Positions 45,308 through 55,109 are shown, numbered from the stretch's first letter. The stretch: 64,000 bases of DNA from Tessaracoccus flavus (GCF_001997295.1 NZ_CP019605.1:1922001-1986000), one strand, 5' to 3'. The notes: generated from the letters alone by a model not told the origin. A program made the numbers and translations.

Positions 45308-48300
45308 ATGACGGTTTCGATGCGCGTGATGTCGGCGGGTGACGGCTACAAGTACCTGCTCAAGACCGTCGCCGCAGCCGACGGCAACAGGCCACTTTCA
45401 ACGCCGCTCACCCGCTACTACATGGAAGAAGGCACCCCGCCCGGCCGCTGGCTCGGCGCAGGCGTGGCAGCCCTCGGCAAGGGCGAGATTCAGGTGGGCG
45501 ACCGAGTATCAGAAGACCAACTCCAGCTCCTGATGGGCACGGGCTGTGATCCGATCACTGGCGACAAGCTCGGCCTGGGCTTCCCGGTGTACAAGAGCCA
45601 GGACGAGCGGATCGATGCACGGATCGCCGCTCTTGACCAGACGCTCACACCTGGAACCAAGGGCGAGGCTGTCGCGCAGATCGTCGCCGAGGAAACTGCC
45701 CGGAGCACACGGCGTGCGGTGGCGGGCTTCGACTACACCTTCTCGATCCCGAAGTCCGCATCAGTGCTGTGGGCAGTCGCCGACGCCGGGGTCCAAGCAC
45801 TCATCGCAGAAGCGCATCATCGAGCGGTTGCGGAGGTGGTTGCGTTCATGGAACGTGAAGTTGCAGCCACCCGCACGGGCGCAACCGCCGGGGACAGCGC
45901 GGTTGCGCAAGTCGATGTCACCGGGCTGATCGCGACCGCCTTCGATCACTTCGACTCCCGCGCCGGCGACCCCCATCTCCACACGCACGTGGTCATCAGC
46001 AACAAGGCCAAGACCGTCATCGACGGCAAGTGGCGCTCGCTCGACGGCAGACCGATGCACGCCGCCGTCGTGGCGCTCTCCGAACTACACGAAGCCGTGT
46101 TCGCCGACCACATGACGCGCACCTTCGGCGTATCGTGGGAGGCGCGAGAGATGGGCCGCGACCACAACCCGGCCTGGGCGATCACCGGAGTGTCCGACGA
46201 ACTGATCGCCGATTTCTCCACGCGTGCGCGTCACATCGATGCCGAGACCGACCGCCTCATCGCAGAGTACATCGCGGCGCACGGACGACGCCCGACACCA
46301 GCGGCCATCATGAAACTCCGAGCCCAAGCGACGCTTGCCACCCGGCCCGAGAAGCAGGTCCGATCCTTAGCTGACCTGACCGCCGCGTGGCGGACCCGCG
46401 CGACGAAGACCTTGAGACGGGACGCGACGTCGTGGGCACGAGAGGTCACCGACAACGATAAGCCGCTCCTGCTGCGGGCGGACGATGTGCCGCTCGACGT
46501 GATCGGTGAGTTGGGACGCTCGGTCGTCGAGGTGGTCGGTGAGAAGCGCTCGACCTGGCGACGGTGGAACCTTATGGCCGAGGCATCCCGGCAGACAATG
46601 GGCTGGCGGTTCGCCACCATGCAGGACCGAGAAGCCATCGTCGCGATGGTCGCCGACGCCGCCGAACTCGTCTCGCTCCGCCTGACCCCACCCGAGCTCG
46701 CCGCCTCCCCGGTCGTGTTCCGTCGGCCAGACGGCACCTCGGTGTTCCGGCCGAAGAGCTCGACCGTGTTCACCTCCGAGTCCCAGCTCGCGGCCGAGGA
46801 CAGACTCCTTGAACGAGCCGCCAACCTGACCGGTCCGACGGTGCGGCTCGCGACGGTCGAGAAGATCACGCGCAGACCCGACGCGGACGGTCGGATGCCC
46901 GGCGACGACCAATCCGACGCCCTTACCCGCATCGCGGTATCGGGTCGCACCCTCGACGTACTCGTCGGCCCCGCCGGGGCGGGCAAGACCACAGCCATGA
47001 ACGCACTCCGCCGAGCGTGGGAAGCCGAGCACGGCACAAGGGCCGTCGTCGGGCTCGCGCCGTCTGCGGTCGCTGCCCAAGTCCTCGCCAACGACCTTGG
47101 AATCGAGACTGAAAACACCGCGAAGTGGTGGCAGAAACACATCCTCCACGGCACCACATTCGAGGCGGGCCAACTCGTCATCATCGACGAAGCATCCCTC
47201 GCCGGCACCCTGTCACTGGACCGCATCACCCACCTCGCCCAGGACGCCGGTGCGAAGGTGCTGCTGGTCGGCGACTACGCCCAACTGCAATCCGTGGACG
47301 CCGGCGGTGCGTTCGCGATGATGGCCAGAGACAGGACCGACACACCTGAACTGGTCGACGTTCACCGCTTCACCCACGCCTGGGAGAAGACCGCCTCACT
47401 CGAGCTACGCCACGGACGTACGGCGGCTATCGACACCTACCTCGCCCACGAGCGCATCACCGACGGCGACGCCGAGGCCATGACCGATGCCGCCTACAAC
47501 GCCTGGCGCACCGACCGCGACGCGGGACTGGTCTCGGTGCTGATCGCCGAGACCCAAGATCACGTGACCACGCTGAACCGACGCGCCCGTGCCGACCTGA
47601 TCCTCAACAAGACACTGAACCCCGACCACGAAGTCGAGCTGCGCGACGGCACCGCCGCAGACGTCGGCGACACCATCATCACGCGACTCAACAGCCGGAA
47701 CCTGCGCACCCTGGCCGGGCGGGACTGGGTACGCAACGGCGACATCTGGACCATCACCGCCGTCGGCGACGACGGGACCATCACCATCGCACGCGACTAC
47801 GGGACCGGCACCGTTGTTCGTGACGACGGAACCATCAGGGCTCGCAGGCGTGGGCGCAGGTTCGGCGGCAGCATCGTCCTCCCAGCGGCGTATGTGGCTG
47901 AGCATGTCGATCTCGGCTACGCGGTCACCGCCTACCGTGCACAAGGCATCACGACCGACACCGCGCACGTGCTGGTCGAACCGACCTCGACCAGGGAGAC
48001 CTTCTACGTCGCGATGACCCGAGGGCGGCACGCGAACCACGCCTACGTGACCCTCGACCGCGCCGACGACCACGCGCAGCCACACCCTGGCGACGCGCAT
48101 GCCACCGCGCGAAGCGTGCTCTACGGGGTTCTGCAGCACAGTGGCGCCGAGCTCTCGGCGCACGAGACCATCGTCGCCGAACAGGAGCAGTGGGGCTCGA
48201 TCGCTCAGCTCGCCGCCGAGTACGAGACGATCGCCGCCGCAGCCCAACACGACCGCTGGGCTACCCTCCTCCGTGGCTCCGGGCTTACCGATGAACAGGC

Positions 48301-48928
48301 CGAGAGCGCCATCGAGTCCGAAGCGTTCGGCCCGCTCGCGGCTGAACTCCGCCGTGCCGAGGCCAACCATCACAACGTTGATGCGCTCTTGCCGCGCCTC
48401 GTGGCCGCGCGAGGATTCGGTGACGCCGACGACATAGCCGCCGTCCTGCACTACCGGGTCGAGCGGGCGGCCGCCCGCCCCGCAGGATCAGGCCGGACCC
48501 GCAAGCCATCGCGACTCATCGCCGGCCTCCTTCCACGGGCGCAAGGAGTCCTCGATGCCGAGATGCGAGCGGCACTCGACGAGCGCGAATCACTGATCGA
48601 GGCCCGCGCCGACGCTGCGCTCGAAGCTGCGCTCACCGAGAACGCACCGTGGATGAACGCTCTTGGGGCAGCACCCACCGACCGGCAACGAGCCGCGGCC
48701 TGGCGCAAGGCCGCCCGCGTAGTCGCCGCCTACCGAGACCGCTACCGCCTCACCGGCGACACACCTCTCGGCACCGCGCCAGAGTCTGCTGCGCAGAGGA
48801 TCGACGCGGCGCGAGCGCGCTCCGCGCTCGACAAGGTACGTCAGCTCGGCGCCAACGAGAGCGGTCACGCGGAGGCCGGTCTTCAACCCGTCAGGCGCGA
48901 CCAGCCCGGGCCTGGGCGCAGCATCTGA
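45308..48928 (+). CDS. traA: MobF-family conjugative relaxase/helicase
   Basis: 1206 aa, TrwC/TraA type. The N-terminal relaxase domain has the YKYL tyrosine region near residue 14 and the metal triad in DPHLHTHVV (about residue 222). The helicase part has Walker A GPAGAGKTT (about residue 555), IIDEAS, and late motifs (AYRAQGIT, FYVAMTRGRHANHAYV). Nicks oriT and unwinds the transferred strand. ATG at 45308 with GGAGG spaced 5 nt; the frame extends upstream to 45092 without a signal. Confidence 0.93.
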   Translation: MTVSMRVMSAGDGYKYLLKTVAAADGNRPLSTPLTRYYMEEGTPPGRWLGAGVAALGKGEIQVGDRVSEDQLQLLMGTGCDPITGDKLGLGFPVYKSQDERIDARIAALDQTLTPGTKGEAVAQIVAEETARSTRRAVAGFDYTFSIPKSASVLWAVADAGVQALIAEAHHRAVAEVVAFMEREVAATRTGATAGDSAVAQVDVTGLIATAFDHFDSRAGDPHLHTHVVISNKAKTVIDGKWRSLDGRPMHAAVVALSELHEAVFADHMTRTFGVSWEAREMGRDHNPAWAITGVSDELIADFSTRARHIDAETDRLIAEYIAAHGRRPTPAAIMKLRAQATLATRPEKQVRSLADLTAAWRTRATKTLRRDATSWAREVTDNDKPLLLRADDVPLDVIGELGRSVVEVVGEKRSTWRRWNLMAEASRQTMGWRFATMQDREAIVAMVADAAELVSLRLTPPELAASPVVFRRPDGTSVFRPKSSTVFTSESQLAAEDRLLERAANLTGPTVRLATVEKITRRPDADGRMPGDDQSDALTRIAVSGRTLDVLVGPAGAGKTTAMNALRRAWEAEHGTRAVVGLAPSAVAAQVLANDLGIETENTAKWWQKHILHGTTFEAGQLVIIDEASLAGTLSLDRITHLAQDAGAKVLLVGDYAQLQSVDAGGAFAMMARDRTDTPELVDVHRFTHAWEKTASLELRHGRTAAIDTYLAHERITDGDAEAMTDAAYNAWRTDRDAGLVSVLIAETQDHVTTLNRRARADLILNKTLNPDHEVELRDGTAADVGDTIITRLNSRNLRTLAGRDWVRNGDIWTITAVGDDGTITIARDYGTGTVVRDDGTIRARRRGRRFGGSIVLPAAYVAEHVDLGYAVTAYRAQGITTDTAHVLVEPTSTRETFYVAMTRGRHANHAYVTLDRADDHAQPHPGDAHATARSVLYGVLQHSGAELSAHETIVAEQEQWGSIAQLAAEYETIAAAAQHDRWATLLRGSGLTDEQAESAIESEAFGPLAAELRRAEANHHNVDALLPRLVAARGFGDADDIAAVLHYRVERAAARPAGSGRTRKPSRLIAGLLPRAQGVLDAEMRAALDERESLIEARADAALEAALTENAPWMNALGAAPTDRQRAAAWRKAARVVAAYRDRYRLTGDTPLGTAPESAAQRIDAARARSALDKVRQLGANESGHAEAGLQPVRRDQPGPGRSI

Positions 48929-49068
48929 CCCTTCCCAACGTCCGGACTGGGGCGTAGCCTTGACGGTGAGGCGGATTTCTCCTTACCTTTGGGCCGCTCG
49001 CGGCAGACCTTCGGGTCACTCTCCACGCACCGTTTCGACCACAACTCGCGTGTTGAGAGGAGCCCATC

Positions 49069-49443
49069 ATGATCCGCCTACTGTGGACAGCCAGCGCCGA
49101 GGTCCGCTACTTCCTGCGTCGCTACATGCCGAGCAACATCGTGCTCGACCTGATCCGCACCAGGAAGGGACTGAAGTGGGGCATTCCAGCGATGCTGCTC
49201 GCCGGCCCATATCTGGCCATCGCCTTTTGGTGCACCACACTCATCGAGAGCGGCGGCCCAGGATGGCTCCACCTCGTGGTCCTGCTCTGCATCTGGAACG
49301 CTCTCAAGATGCTGGCCATCGGCCCCGTCAGCCTGTCACTGCTTGTGAGGACTCGCGTACGCGAGCGCCACGCGCGAATGCACATCAACCAAGAGACTCG
49401 CGACGAACCGCAGCTTCCGGAACTCACCCGAAGCGGCCAGTGA
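49069..49443 (+). CDS. Small membrane protein of actinobacterial mobile elements
   Basis: 124 aa with two hydrophobic segments (about residues 38-58 and 64-92). An N-terminal SAEVRYFLRRYMPSN segment and a basic C-terminal tail resemble small membrane proteins found beside relaxase genes in actinobacterial integrative elements, sometimes mislabelled sulfate permease (recollection, not checked). GAGGAG precedes the ATG. Confidence 0.7.
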   Translation: MIRLLWTASAEVRYFLRRYMPSNIVLDLIRTRKGLKWGIPAMLLAGPYLAIAFWCTTLIESGGPGWLHLVVLLCIWNALKMLAIGPVSLSLLVRTRVRERHARMHINQETRDEPQLPELTRSGQ

Positions 49444-49515
49444 GCCACGACTCTGACCCCGGGCACCTCAGCAACGAAACGTCAGCTTCATAAGATTGAA
49501 CCGTCACCGTTGGTG

Positions 49516-51834
49516 TCAGACCACTCCTTGATGGTTGAGTCGTTCAAGGTGGCGAAGGTTCTTAAGCTGTTCGAGGAAGCCAGCGTAGTCATCTACGTTC
49601 TTGAGAGGCTCGGTGGCGAGCTTGAACTCGCGGCGAAGCCTCGTCGTTCCCGCGTGGATCACGTCCCCGGCGAAGGTGTCATCGACGGCAGCATCGATCC
49701 TCTTCAGCACCACGGCAGCGCGATCTCGCGTGCAACCGATTGGGTGGTCAGCGGTGAAAGTGTCGATGATGCGTTCCAGCCTCTGATCCCTCCGTGCGTC
49801 GTTCTCACGTTCACGCGCAAGGGTGAGCGTGTCGGTCAGCTTAAGGAGTAGCGCCCCGAAGTGGGAATCGAGCGCAGGCACACCAGGCGGCCTTGGGCCG
49901 CCGTCTGCTTCCGAATCGGTCAGGTAGGCGAGCAACTCCTTGGCAAATCCGGCCTTGCCGATCTCCGTGTCGAAGGCCGTCCTGAATGCCGCGGCTAGCG
50001 CATCCCAGAGACTGCCATCCTTGTCGCTGATGAGATTCGTCACCGAGTCTTCCGTCAGGATCTTGTACGAAGTCTCGTCAAGACCCAGGAAGTTGCGTGC
50101 GTAGCGGCGAGCGGCAGCCACTGCGACGCTGACGGGAACGAGGTCCTCCGGCTCGCGCACCCTCACACCGTCTGTGACCGTCAAGCTTGCTGCAGCCGCC
50201 CATTCGGCGAGATCAATGATGAGGTCGTCAGAAACTGTCGGCTTGCCGTGCGCGCCCCCGCGTCTGATCTGTTTACGCATGGTCTGGCCAGCATCATCAC
50301 CGTCGACAAGGACGGCACAGGCTGGCTTGATCTGGTCACGCCCTCTCGCGAGGTACAACATGTAGGGGACGTTGGAGCCGCCATGAACGATGGTCACCTG
50401 GTTGAGGTCGAGACATTGGCTCGGCGGAGTCCCCAACCTGAGTAGCCGCGCATTCATGCCCGCGAGAAGTACCTGATCCGAGATTCCTTCAACGAAGAGA
50501 TTGTCGCCACCGATGAAGGCGGTCTCGGCAACGAACGCGCCCAGGGATGTCCGAAGCGGTTCGTAGTGGTTGCGCGTCGCATCCTTCACAAGCCGCGTCC
50601 CCTCGTCGCGGGCTCCCTTATCGACCACGCGGACGCGGTGCCCAGCGTTCCTGTTGATGAGAAACGGTGAGTGCGTCACGTAGATCACCTGGTCCTCACG
50701 ATCTGAGTCGTCCGGACGGGCCTGATGTTCAAGCACTCGGAGAAGGTCTTGTTGGCCCGAAGCTGAGAGGTAGGCGTCGGGCTCGTCCATCAGAAGAACC
50801 TCAGGGAGTTCTGCTGGACGATCATGAGCGAGTAGCTGAACGTAGTAACTGAGGAAGTAGCGGAGTCCTCTGCTGCGTTCCGTGAACGAGTAGTCTGTGC
50901 CGGTCCGGTCGCGGATGGTGAACACCAGTTCGTGCTCACGTGGAGAAACGCGGAGCTGGAACTCAGGGTCCTGCGTCCACCAGCGGGAGACGTTCAGATG
51001 GCGCGCGATCGAGTTGTTCATCTCCTGGATAAGGCCATTGACGAGCCCCTCCCGCTCCTCCGCAATGGCCTTCTGGAGCTCCTGGAAGCTTGACTCCTCG
51101 ATACGAGCGACGCCTACGAGAAGATCGACGCCAAGCTGCTGGGCGGCTGCTTCGGTGTCCTCAAGGTCGCTCGGAACCAAGCTCGCGGCATTCGCGGTCA
51201 CGTCGTTAGTACTTGTGAAGGACGAAATGATGTCGAGCAGACGCTTGCGCTCACTCCGGCTTCGGAACCGGCTTCCGTCGTGGGCCAGGGCAGAGATTGA
51301 GACAGAGTCGGGCAGTGCCACCTCGGTCTTCAACTCATGGGGATGCGGCATCAGTGCCTGAAGCGCGGCGGCCTGCGTCGAGGTCAAATCGACCCGCTCC
51401 TCGTCGGAACCGACGACGGCGGTGACGCCCGGAGCCGGTCGCAACATGAGAAGATCGCCGTTCTTTCGGACCGGGATGTTGTTGTCACGAAGAACCGATG
51501 CCTCGCCTTCGCTCGGCGTCAGCGTGAGCCCGACCTCTGGGTACAACCGGGAGCCATGCTCAACAGAAAACAGCGACGACGACCGGCAGAAGTCCCTTTG
51601 TAGCAACCCCTCGCCCGTGAGCGCGATGCGGATCGCATCGAGCAGGTGTGTCTTGCCCGACTCGTTGGCGCCGACGACGGCGGTGATGTCGGGCTCGATT
51701 GGGACACGCACGTGGGGCATCCAGCCGTCCTCCAGCTGCTGCCACGGTTTCGCCTTGCTGCCCGGCGTCGCCTTCAACTCGTAGTCGAAGTTGAACGACT
51801 TGTAGAACCGGACCCAGACCTCTCGAATGCGCAC
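49516..51834 (-). CDS. OLD-family ATP-dependent endonuclease (AAA + TOPRIM)
   Basis: 772 aa. Walker A GANESGKT (residues 55-62), Walker B EVLLMDEPDAYLSA and the H-loop VTHSPFLIN form an SMC-like ATPase. The C-terminal TOPRIM nuclease has the Glu in FVEGISDQVLL (about 455) and the Asp pair in VLVDGDDAGQ (about 525). GTG start with GGAGGG 7 nt upstream. OLD proteins act in phage defence, but no UvrD-like partner is adjacent, so this is not a Gabija pair. Likely defence cargo of the island. Confidence 0.88.
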   Translation of the reverse strand: MRIREVWVRFYKSFNFDYELKATPGSKAKPWQQLEDGWMPHVRVPIEPDITAVVGANESGKTHLLDAIRIALTGEGLLQRDFCRSSSLFSVEHGSRLYPEVGLTLTPSEGEASVLRDNNIPVRKNGDLLMLRPAPGVTAVVGSDEERVDLTSTQAAALQALMPHPHELKTEVALPDSVSISALAHDGSRFRSRSERKRLLDIISSFTSTNDVTANAASLVPSDLEDTEAAAQQLGVDLLVGVARIEESSFQELQKAIAEEREGLVNGLIQEMNNSIARHLNVSRWWTQDPEFQLRVSPREHELVFTIRDRTGTDYSFTERSRGLRYFLSYYVQLLAHDRPAELPEVLLMDEPDAYLSASGQQDLLRVLEHQARPDDSDREDQVIYVTHSPFLINRNAGHRVRVVDKGARDEGTRLVKDATRNHYEPLRTSLGAFVAETAFIGGDNLFVEGISDQVLLAGMNARLLRLGTPPSQCLDLNQVTIVHGGSNVPYMLYLARGRDQIKPACAVLVDGDDAGQTMRKQIRRGGAHGKPTVSDDLIIDLAEWAAAASLTVTDGVRVREPEDLVPVSVAVAAARRYARNFLGLDETSYKILTEDSVTNLISDKDGSLWDALAAAFRTAFDTEIGKAGFAKELLAYLTDSEADGGPRPPGVPALDSHFGALLLKLTDTLTLARERENDARRDQRLERIIDTFTADHPIGCTRDRAAVVLKRIDAAVDDTFAGDVIHAGTTRLRREFKLATEPLKNVDDYAGFLEQLKNLRHLERLNHQGVV

Positions 51835-51941
51835 GCCTGCTCCCTCCTAAACTCTTGGGGTCTCGTGGACGCCCCTCATGCGACCCTATGGCTGACCTCC
51901 GACATTGGCCGCTGGACTACTCCAGCGCGCCAACCCGACGA

Positions 51942-52181
51942 TCAGCCCTTGGATGACCTCGGGTCGTTCCCAGGTGCGATCGTGTCTTGCGCGCGGATCG
52001 TCCCTTTGAGTGAACGGACCTGTAGCTCGCCGCCTCCGTCATTGCCGAGGATCGTGCGTGCGCGCTGAATCCCTTCGGCCTGTGTGGACGTTACGACGCT
52101 GGCGCGATCAGCTCCTGGCTTCCGTACCTCCCAGTCGCCGTCACTTCGGCGCTGGACTACTCGCTTGTTGGGTCCTGTCAT
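51942..52181 (-). CDS. DUF2188-type small protein
   Basis: 79 aa resembling DUF2188: an N-terminal RVVQRRSDGDWEVRKPGADR strand region, TSTQAEGIQRARTIL helix, GGGELQVRSLKGTIRAQDTI. Function unknown. AAAGGAAAG precedes the ATG. It lies between the XRE-ImmA gene and the OLD gene on the same strand and is probably part of that transcript. Confidence 0.75.
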   Translation of the reverse strand: MTGPNKRVVQRRSDGDWEVRKPGADRASVVTSTQAEGIQRARTILGNDGGGELQVRSLKGTIRAQDTIAPGNDPRSSKG

Positions 52182-52215
52182 GATCTTTCCTTTCTCGGAT
52201 GGGACTACTGCCCCA

Positions 52216-53373
52216 TTACTTCCTTCTGTCTGGACGGTCGTTCACCAGCGTCAGCTTGGGCTGTGGATCGTCGATGTCAGCTAGCCGTCGTATGTGACGA
52301 GGCGTCATCTGGAGGTCCTCCGCGACCTGAGTCAGCGGCACACCTGCCTGGTCGAGCAGCTCAAGCGCGGACTTCAGGAGTTCGGGTCGCTCGCCGGGAT
52401 AGTCGTGAACCGGCATGGGGCGCCGAGCAATCCCGTTCAGCGTGATGTACGCGCGACGGGCTGTGGATTCCGAGATGAGATCAAGCTCCCGGGACCGGAA
52501 GATCAGCGAGTTGATGGAGACTCCCCAAAGCTGGCTAAGTTCCTCGTATCGGTTGAAGTTGATGCGTCGAGGCAACTGGTCACGGATCACATCTCGGGGA
52601 GTGAGGAACTCCGCCGCGAACATGTCCGCCTGGCGCTCTAGTTGACTGTCCGTCCCCTGCCGACCGTGGTGGAGAACGATGTGCCCCAGTTCGTGAGCGG
52701 CGGAGAACCGGTGCCGCATCACATCATTGGCCTTGTCTGGCGTCAGCACGATCATGGGACGCGGCAGCGCAATGGTTGAGAAGGCATCGATGCGACTCTT
52801 CTCGTCGAGCGAAGCATCTTCCTTCATCGAGAAAAAGACCGTCAAGATGCCGTGCTGTTCAAGCTGATACACGAGGTGCTCTATCGGACCGGTTCCGAGC
52901 AGCCAGTGTTGGCGCATGGCTCGCGCTGCGGTCGCAGGGTCCGGCACATCAAACGAATCGGCGTGCGCCCAGGCCGGGAGGTCCAATTCCGGGAACTCCA
53001 CACTCTCTTCGAGGTAGCAACTGAGTTCCCATGCTTGCTCGACATACGCGGTCGCCTGCTGCTGTTGTGTAACAGTCGTTGAGCGGAGTCGACGGAACGA
53101 GGCTTCAGCGATGTCCACTTGGACACGTGGACGCCCAAGCGCGAAGAAGCCCGGTGGGACACCGAGCGCCGTGGCCAGTGCAGCGACCGTTTCTGCGCGG
53201 GGACGCACCTCTCCGCGCTCGTACTGCCCGATCGCGGCGGCGGACACACCCACCTTGCGATGAAGGTCCGCCTTGGACATCTTGCTGATCCGGCGAGCCT
53301 GGGCTAGCCGCGCTGGGTCAAACATCCTGGCGACTCCGGCGAGGTCAACATTGCCGTCGTGTGCCATCGCCAT
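52216..53373 (-). CDS. XRE-HTH / ImmA-IrrE metallopeptidase regulator
   Basis: 385 aa: N-terminal XRE HTH (about residues 22-75, ISKMSKADLHRKVGVSAAAI) fused to an ImmA/IrrE zinc peptidase with HELGH at 227-231 and a following DMFAAEFL Glu region. Such fusions cleave repressors to induce mobile elements or stress genes (ImmR/ImmA and IrrE/DdrO knowledge). It starts 2 nt after the upstream stop, so it is coupled to the unknown gene at 53376. It may control the island or the defence genes. Confidence 0.87.
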   Translation of the reverse strand: MAMAHDGNVDLAGVARMFDPARLAQARRISKMSKADLHRKVGVSAAAIGQYERGEVRPRAETVAALATALGVPPGFFALGRPRVQVDIAEASFRRLRSTTVTQQQQATAYVEQAWELSCYLEESVEFPELDLPAWAHADSFDVPDPATAARAMRQHWLLGTGPIEHLVYQLEQHGILTVFFSMKEDASLDEKSRIDAFSTIALPRPMIVLTPDKANDVMRHRFSAAHELGHIVLHHGRQGTDSQLERQADMFAAEFLTPRDVIRDQLPRRINFNRYEELSQLWGVSINSLIFRSRELDLISESTARRAYITLNGIARRPMPVHDYPGERPELLKSALELLDQAGVPLTQVAEDLQMTPRHIRRLADIDDPQPKLTLVNDRPDRRK

Positions 53374-53375
53374 GA

Positions 53376-54122
53376 TCAGCTGCCTTCCTGCTCGGACCGC
53401 CGCTGGCGCAGCTTCACCGAGGTACGCGGGCGGTCGCCGCTGTTGAACCCAGCGACAGGCTTCAACATGGTGCGCGGAGCATCGACCGAAGAAGGCGTGC
53501 GCTCGTAGGTCAACCGCTCGGGGTCGGCAAACTCCAGGTACCGACCGTTCAGTCGCGCGGGCGCGAAGTAGATCGTTCCCACGCCCTGCGGCGTACTGCT
53601 GTAGTACGGGACGAAGAGGGTCGTGCGAGGCACGGCCAACTCGACGTGGCTGAGGGCATCCTCAAGAGATGCAGGCTGATCTCCTTCGAGAACGTCACTG
53701 ATGTCGAAGAGCCCGGGGTCGGAGTACTTGACGTTACTCGTCTTCGAGAGGAGTTCACGGCGCGAGTCGGGCAAGTAGCTGAGTCGGACTCGGCGAAAAT
53801 TGCGCGGCATCTGCTTGCCCACACGTTGCGCGAAGATGAGCGTGTTGCCGACGAAGGTCAGCATCCGTCGGGTGGTGGGAATCTTGGCCTCTCGATAGGA
53901 AGGCAGGTCAGACAGAAGTGTGCGGAGTTCCTTCTGTACGCCACGGGCCATCCCCGCGCCATACACGTCCTGGTCCCCATCGGGATCGTCATACGCTGCC
54001 TGAGCGCGCGCCGAGCGCTCCTGGCTGCGCTGGATCGCGGTCGGGATTCGTTCGCGGAGTGCCGCGAGTTCTGCTGGCTGGAACTCGCCGCGCCAGTCGT
54101 CGCTGTCGTGTTGCTGAACCAC
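53376..54122 (-). CDS. Unknown partner of the XRE-ImmA gene
   Basis: 248 aa, soluble, no recognised domain. The GTG at 54122 is preceded by GGAGG at 5 nt, while the longer frame to 54158 has no signal. Highly charged N-terminal helices (AALRERIPTAIQRSQERSARAQ) precede a mixed region (RRVRLSYLPDSRRELL, TTLFVPYYSSTPQGVGTIYF). Coupled to the ImmA-type gene, so it could be its substrate, inhibitor or effector. Confidence 0.7.
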   Translation of the reverse strand: MVQQHDSDDWRGEFQPAELAALRERIPTAIQRSQERSARAQAAYDDPDGDQDVYGAGMARGVQKELRTLLSDLPSYREAKIPTTRRMLTFVGNTLIFAQRVGKQMPRNFRRVRLSYLPDSRRELLSKTSNVKYSDPGLFDISDVLEGDQPASLEDALSHVELAVPRTTLFVPYYSSTPQGVGTIYFAPARLNGRYLEFADPERLTYERTPSSVDAPRTMLKPVAGFNSGDRPRTSVKLRQRRSEQEGS

Positions 54123-54251
54123 CGGGTCCTCCTTCGCCGTCACGAAGGACTCTAGCACACAACTTTAGTCTCAATCGTGATTCCGTCAGAGTTAGCGAGT
54201 ATAGGAGGGTCGCCACGGTCACTCTTCACTCGGTTCAGTGCCATCAGTCTG

Positions 54252-54605
54252 TCAGATCAGGTTCGGCAGACCGGAGCGGCGCGCTCCATTGGTGCAATCC
54301 ACGATGAGCCCAGCCTCGGCCAGCGCTTCGCGTACGGCCTTACGGTCCACGCCCATCCGGCGACCGATCGCACGCATCGAGACGGCCGCTCGGGCGAGGC
54401 GCACCGCCTCGGCCTTCTCGTCGATGCCCAGCCCCGGTCGTCGACTCGGCACGTTGCGACGACGCAGGTGCGAGAACACCGTGGCGCGGTGGATGCCGTA
54501 TCTCTCAGCGAGCGTCTTGACGCTCATCCCGGCCAGGTAGTCGCCGACGAGGGCGTCCACCTCGGAGGCGGTGAGAAAAGTTTGAGCCGTCTCGACAGTC
54601 CTCAC
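54252..54605 (-). CDS. Helix-turn-helix protein, recombinase-type DNA-binding domain
   Basis: About 117 aa from a GTG at 54605 (RTVETAQTFLTASEVDALV). Two HTH-like segments occur: MSVKTLAERYGIHRATVFSH and MRAIGRRMGVDRKAVREA. The first resembles the C-terminal HTH of small serine recombinases and IS-linked regulators. The open frame continues upstream in phase into the recombinase tail repeat at 54732-54803, which looks coincidental. May be a control or excision factor of the island. Confidence 0.6.
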   Translation of the reverse strand: MRTVETAQTFLTASEVDALVGDYLAGMSVKTLAERYGIHRATVFSHLRRRNVPSRRPGLGIDEKAEAVRLARAAVSMRAIGRRMGVDRKAVREALAEAGLIVDCTNGARRSGLPNLI

Positions 54606-54731
54606 AACAGGGCCACGATCGTCCTTCGGAGCGGTATCCTGGGGACGTCGAGAGACCTCGTAGACCCCACGGTTTAGGCGGTTGACCAGGGTTTTTGTCT
54701 TGGGGGCGGAGTTGGCGAACGTACTACTCAG

Positions 54732-54821
54732 GCACCCCAAACGGGTCAGGTTTGAACTCGCGACCAGGGGTCCACCCTTGGTCGCGGGGTCAGCCTGGCC
54801 CATTTTCTTTGCCTCGGCGGC
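54732..54821. repeat. att-like direct repeat, right side
   Basis: Second copy of the 34435-34520 sequence, beginning CACCCCA and ending CCTCGGCGGC. It encodes the recombinase tail KKMGQ...TKGGPLVASSNLTRLG on the minus strand, but the TGA seen beside tRNA-His is TGC here. No tRNA lies next to it. Confidence 0.65.
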
Positions 54822-54964
54822 AGCGACCGCATCCCCGACGACAGATCGCCGATCACCCCGTACATCTGCGCGTGCTGATCGAACGCACGGCTCGCGTGCG
54901 CCAACCCCCGCAGAGCCTCGGACGCCTCAGCGGCGTCGACAGTCGAATCGAAGAACGTGGGCAT
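54746..54964 (-). pseudogene. 5' part of an unknown gene, cut by the island end
   Basis: GGAGG and an ATG at 54964 begin MPTFFDSTVDAAEASEALRG..., a well-formed N-terminal helix region to about 54830. There the frame runs into the att-like repeat and reads an unrelated tail. Interpreted as a gene truncated when the island or an older element joined here. Original length and function unknown. Confidence 0.5.
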
Positions 54965-55109
54965 GGTGGCCTCCATTGGTGGGTCGCGTCACTCAGGAGG
55001 TGTGCCCGTGCTCCGCAGATCACTGAGGCATTCAGCAGCGGGCGGCTTCTCGTCTCACCGATCCACCGCACTTGGAGCCAGTGAACTTCGGGTACCGAGG
55101 AGGTGAGGC

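Larger units (their letters stand above)
34432..54821. mobile_element. tRNA-His-linked integrative/mobilizable island
   Basis: Bounded by imperfect direct repeats at 34435-34520 and 54732-54821 that share GGGTCAGGTTTGAACT and TTTCTTTGCCTCGGCGGC. It contains recombinase remains, an IS, a low-GC biosynthetic-type operon, a DNA methyltransferase, a MobF relaxase and a defence-like module. It lacks visible type IV secretion genes, a complete integrase and replication genes, so it is probably an immobilised or helper-dependent element. The exact ends are inferred. Confidence 0.6.

Noticed and set aside
49516..51834. The OLD protein as GajA of a Gabija system.
   Set aside because: No UvrD-like helicase (GajB) is adjacent on either side.
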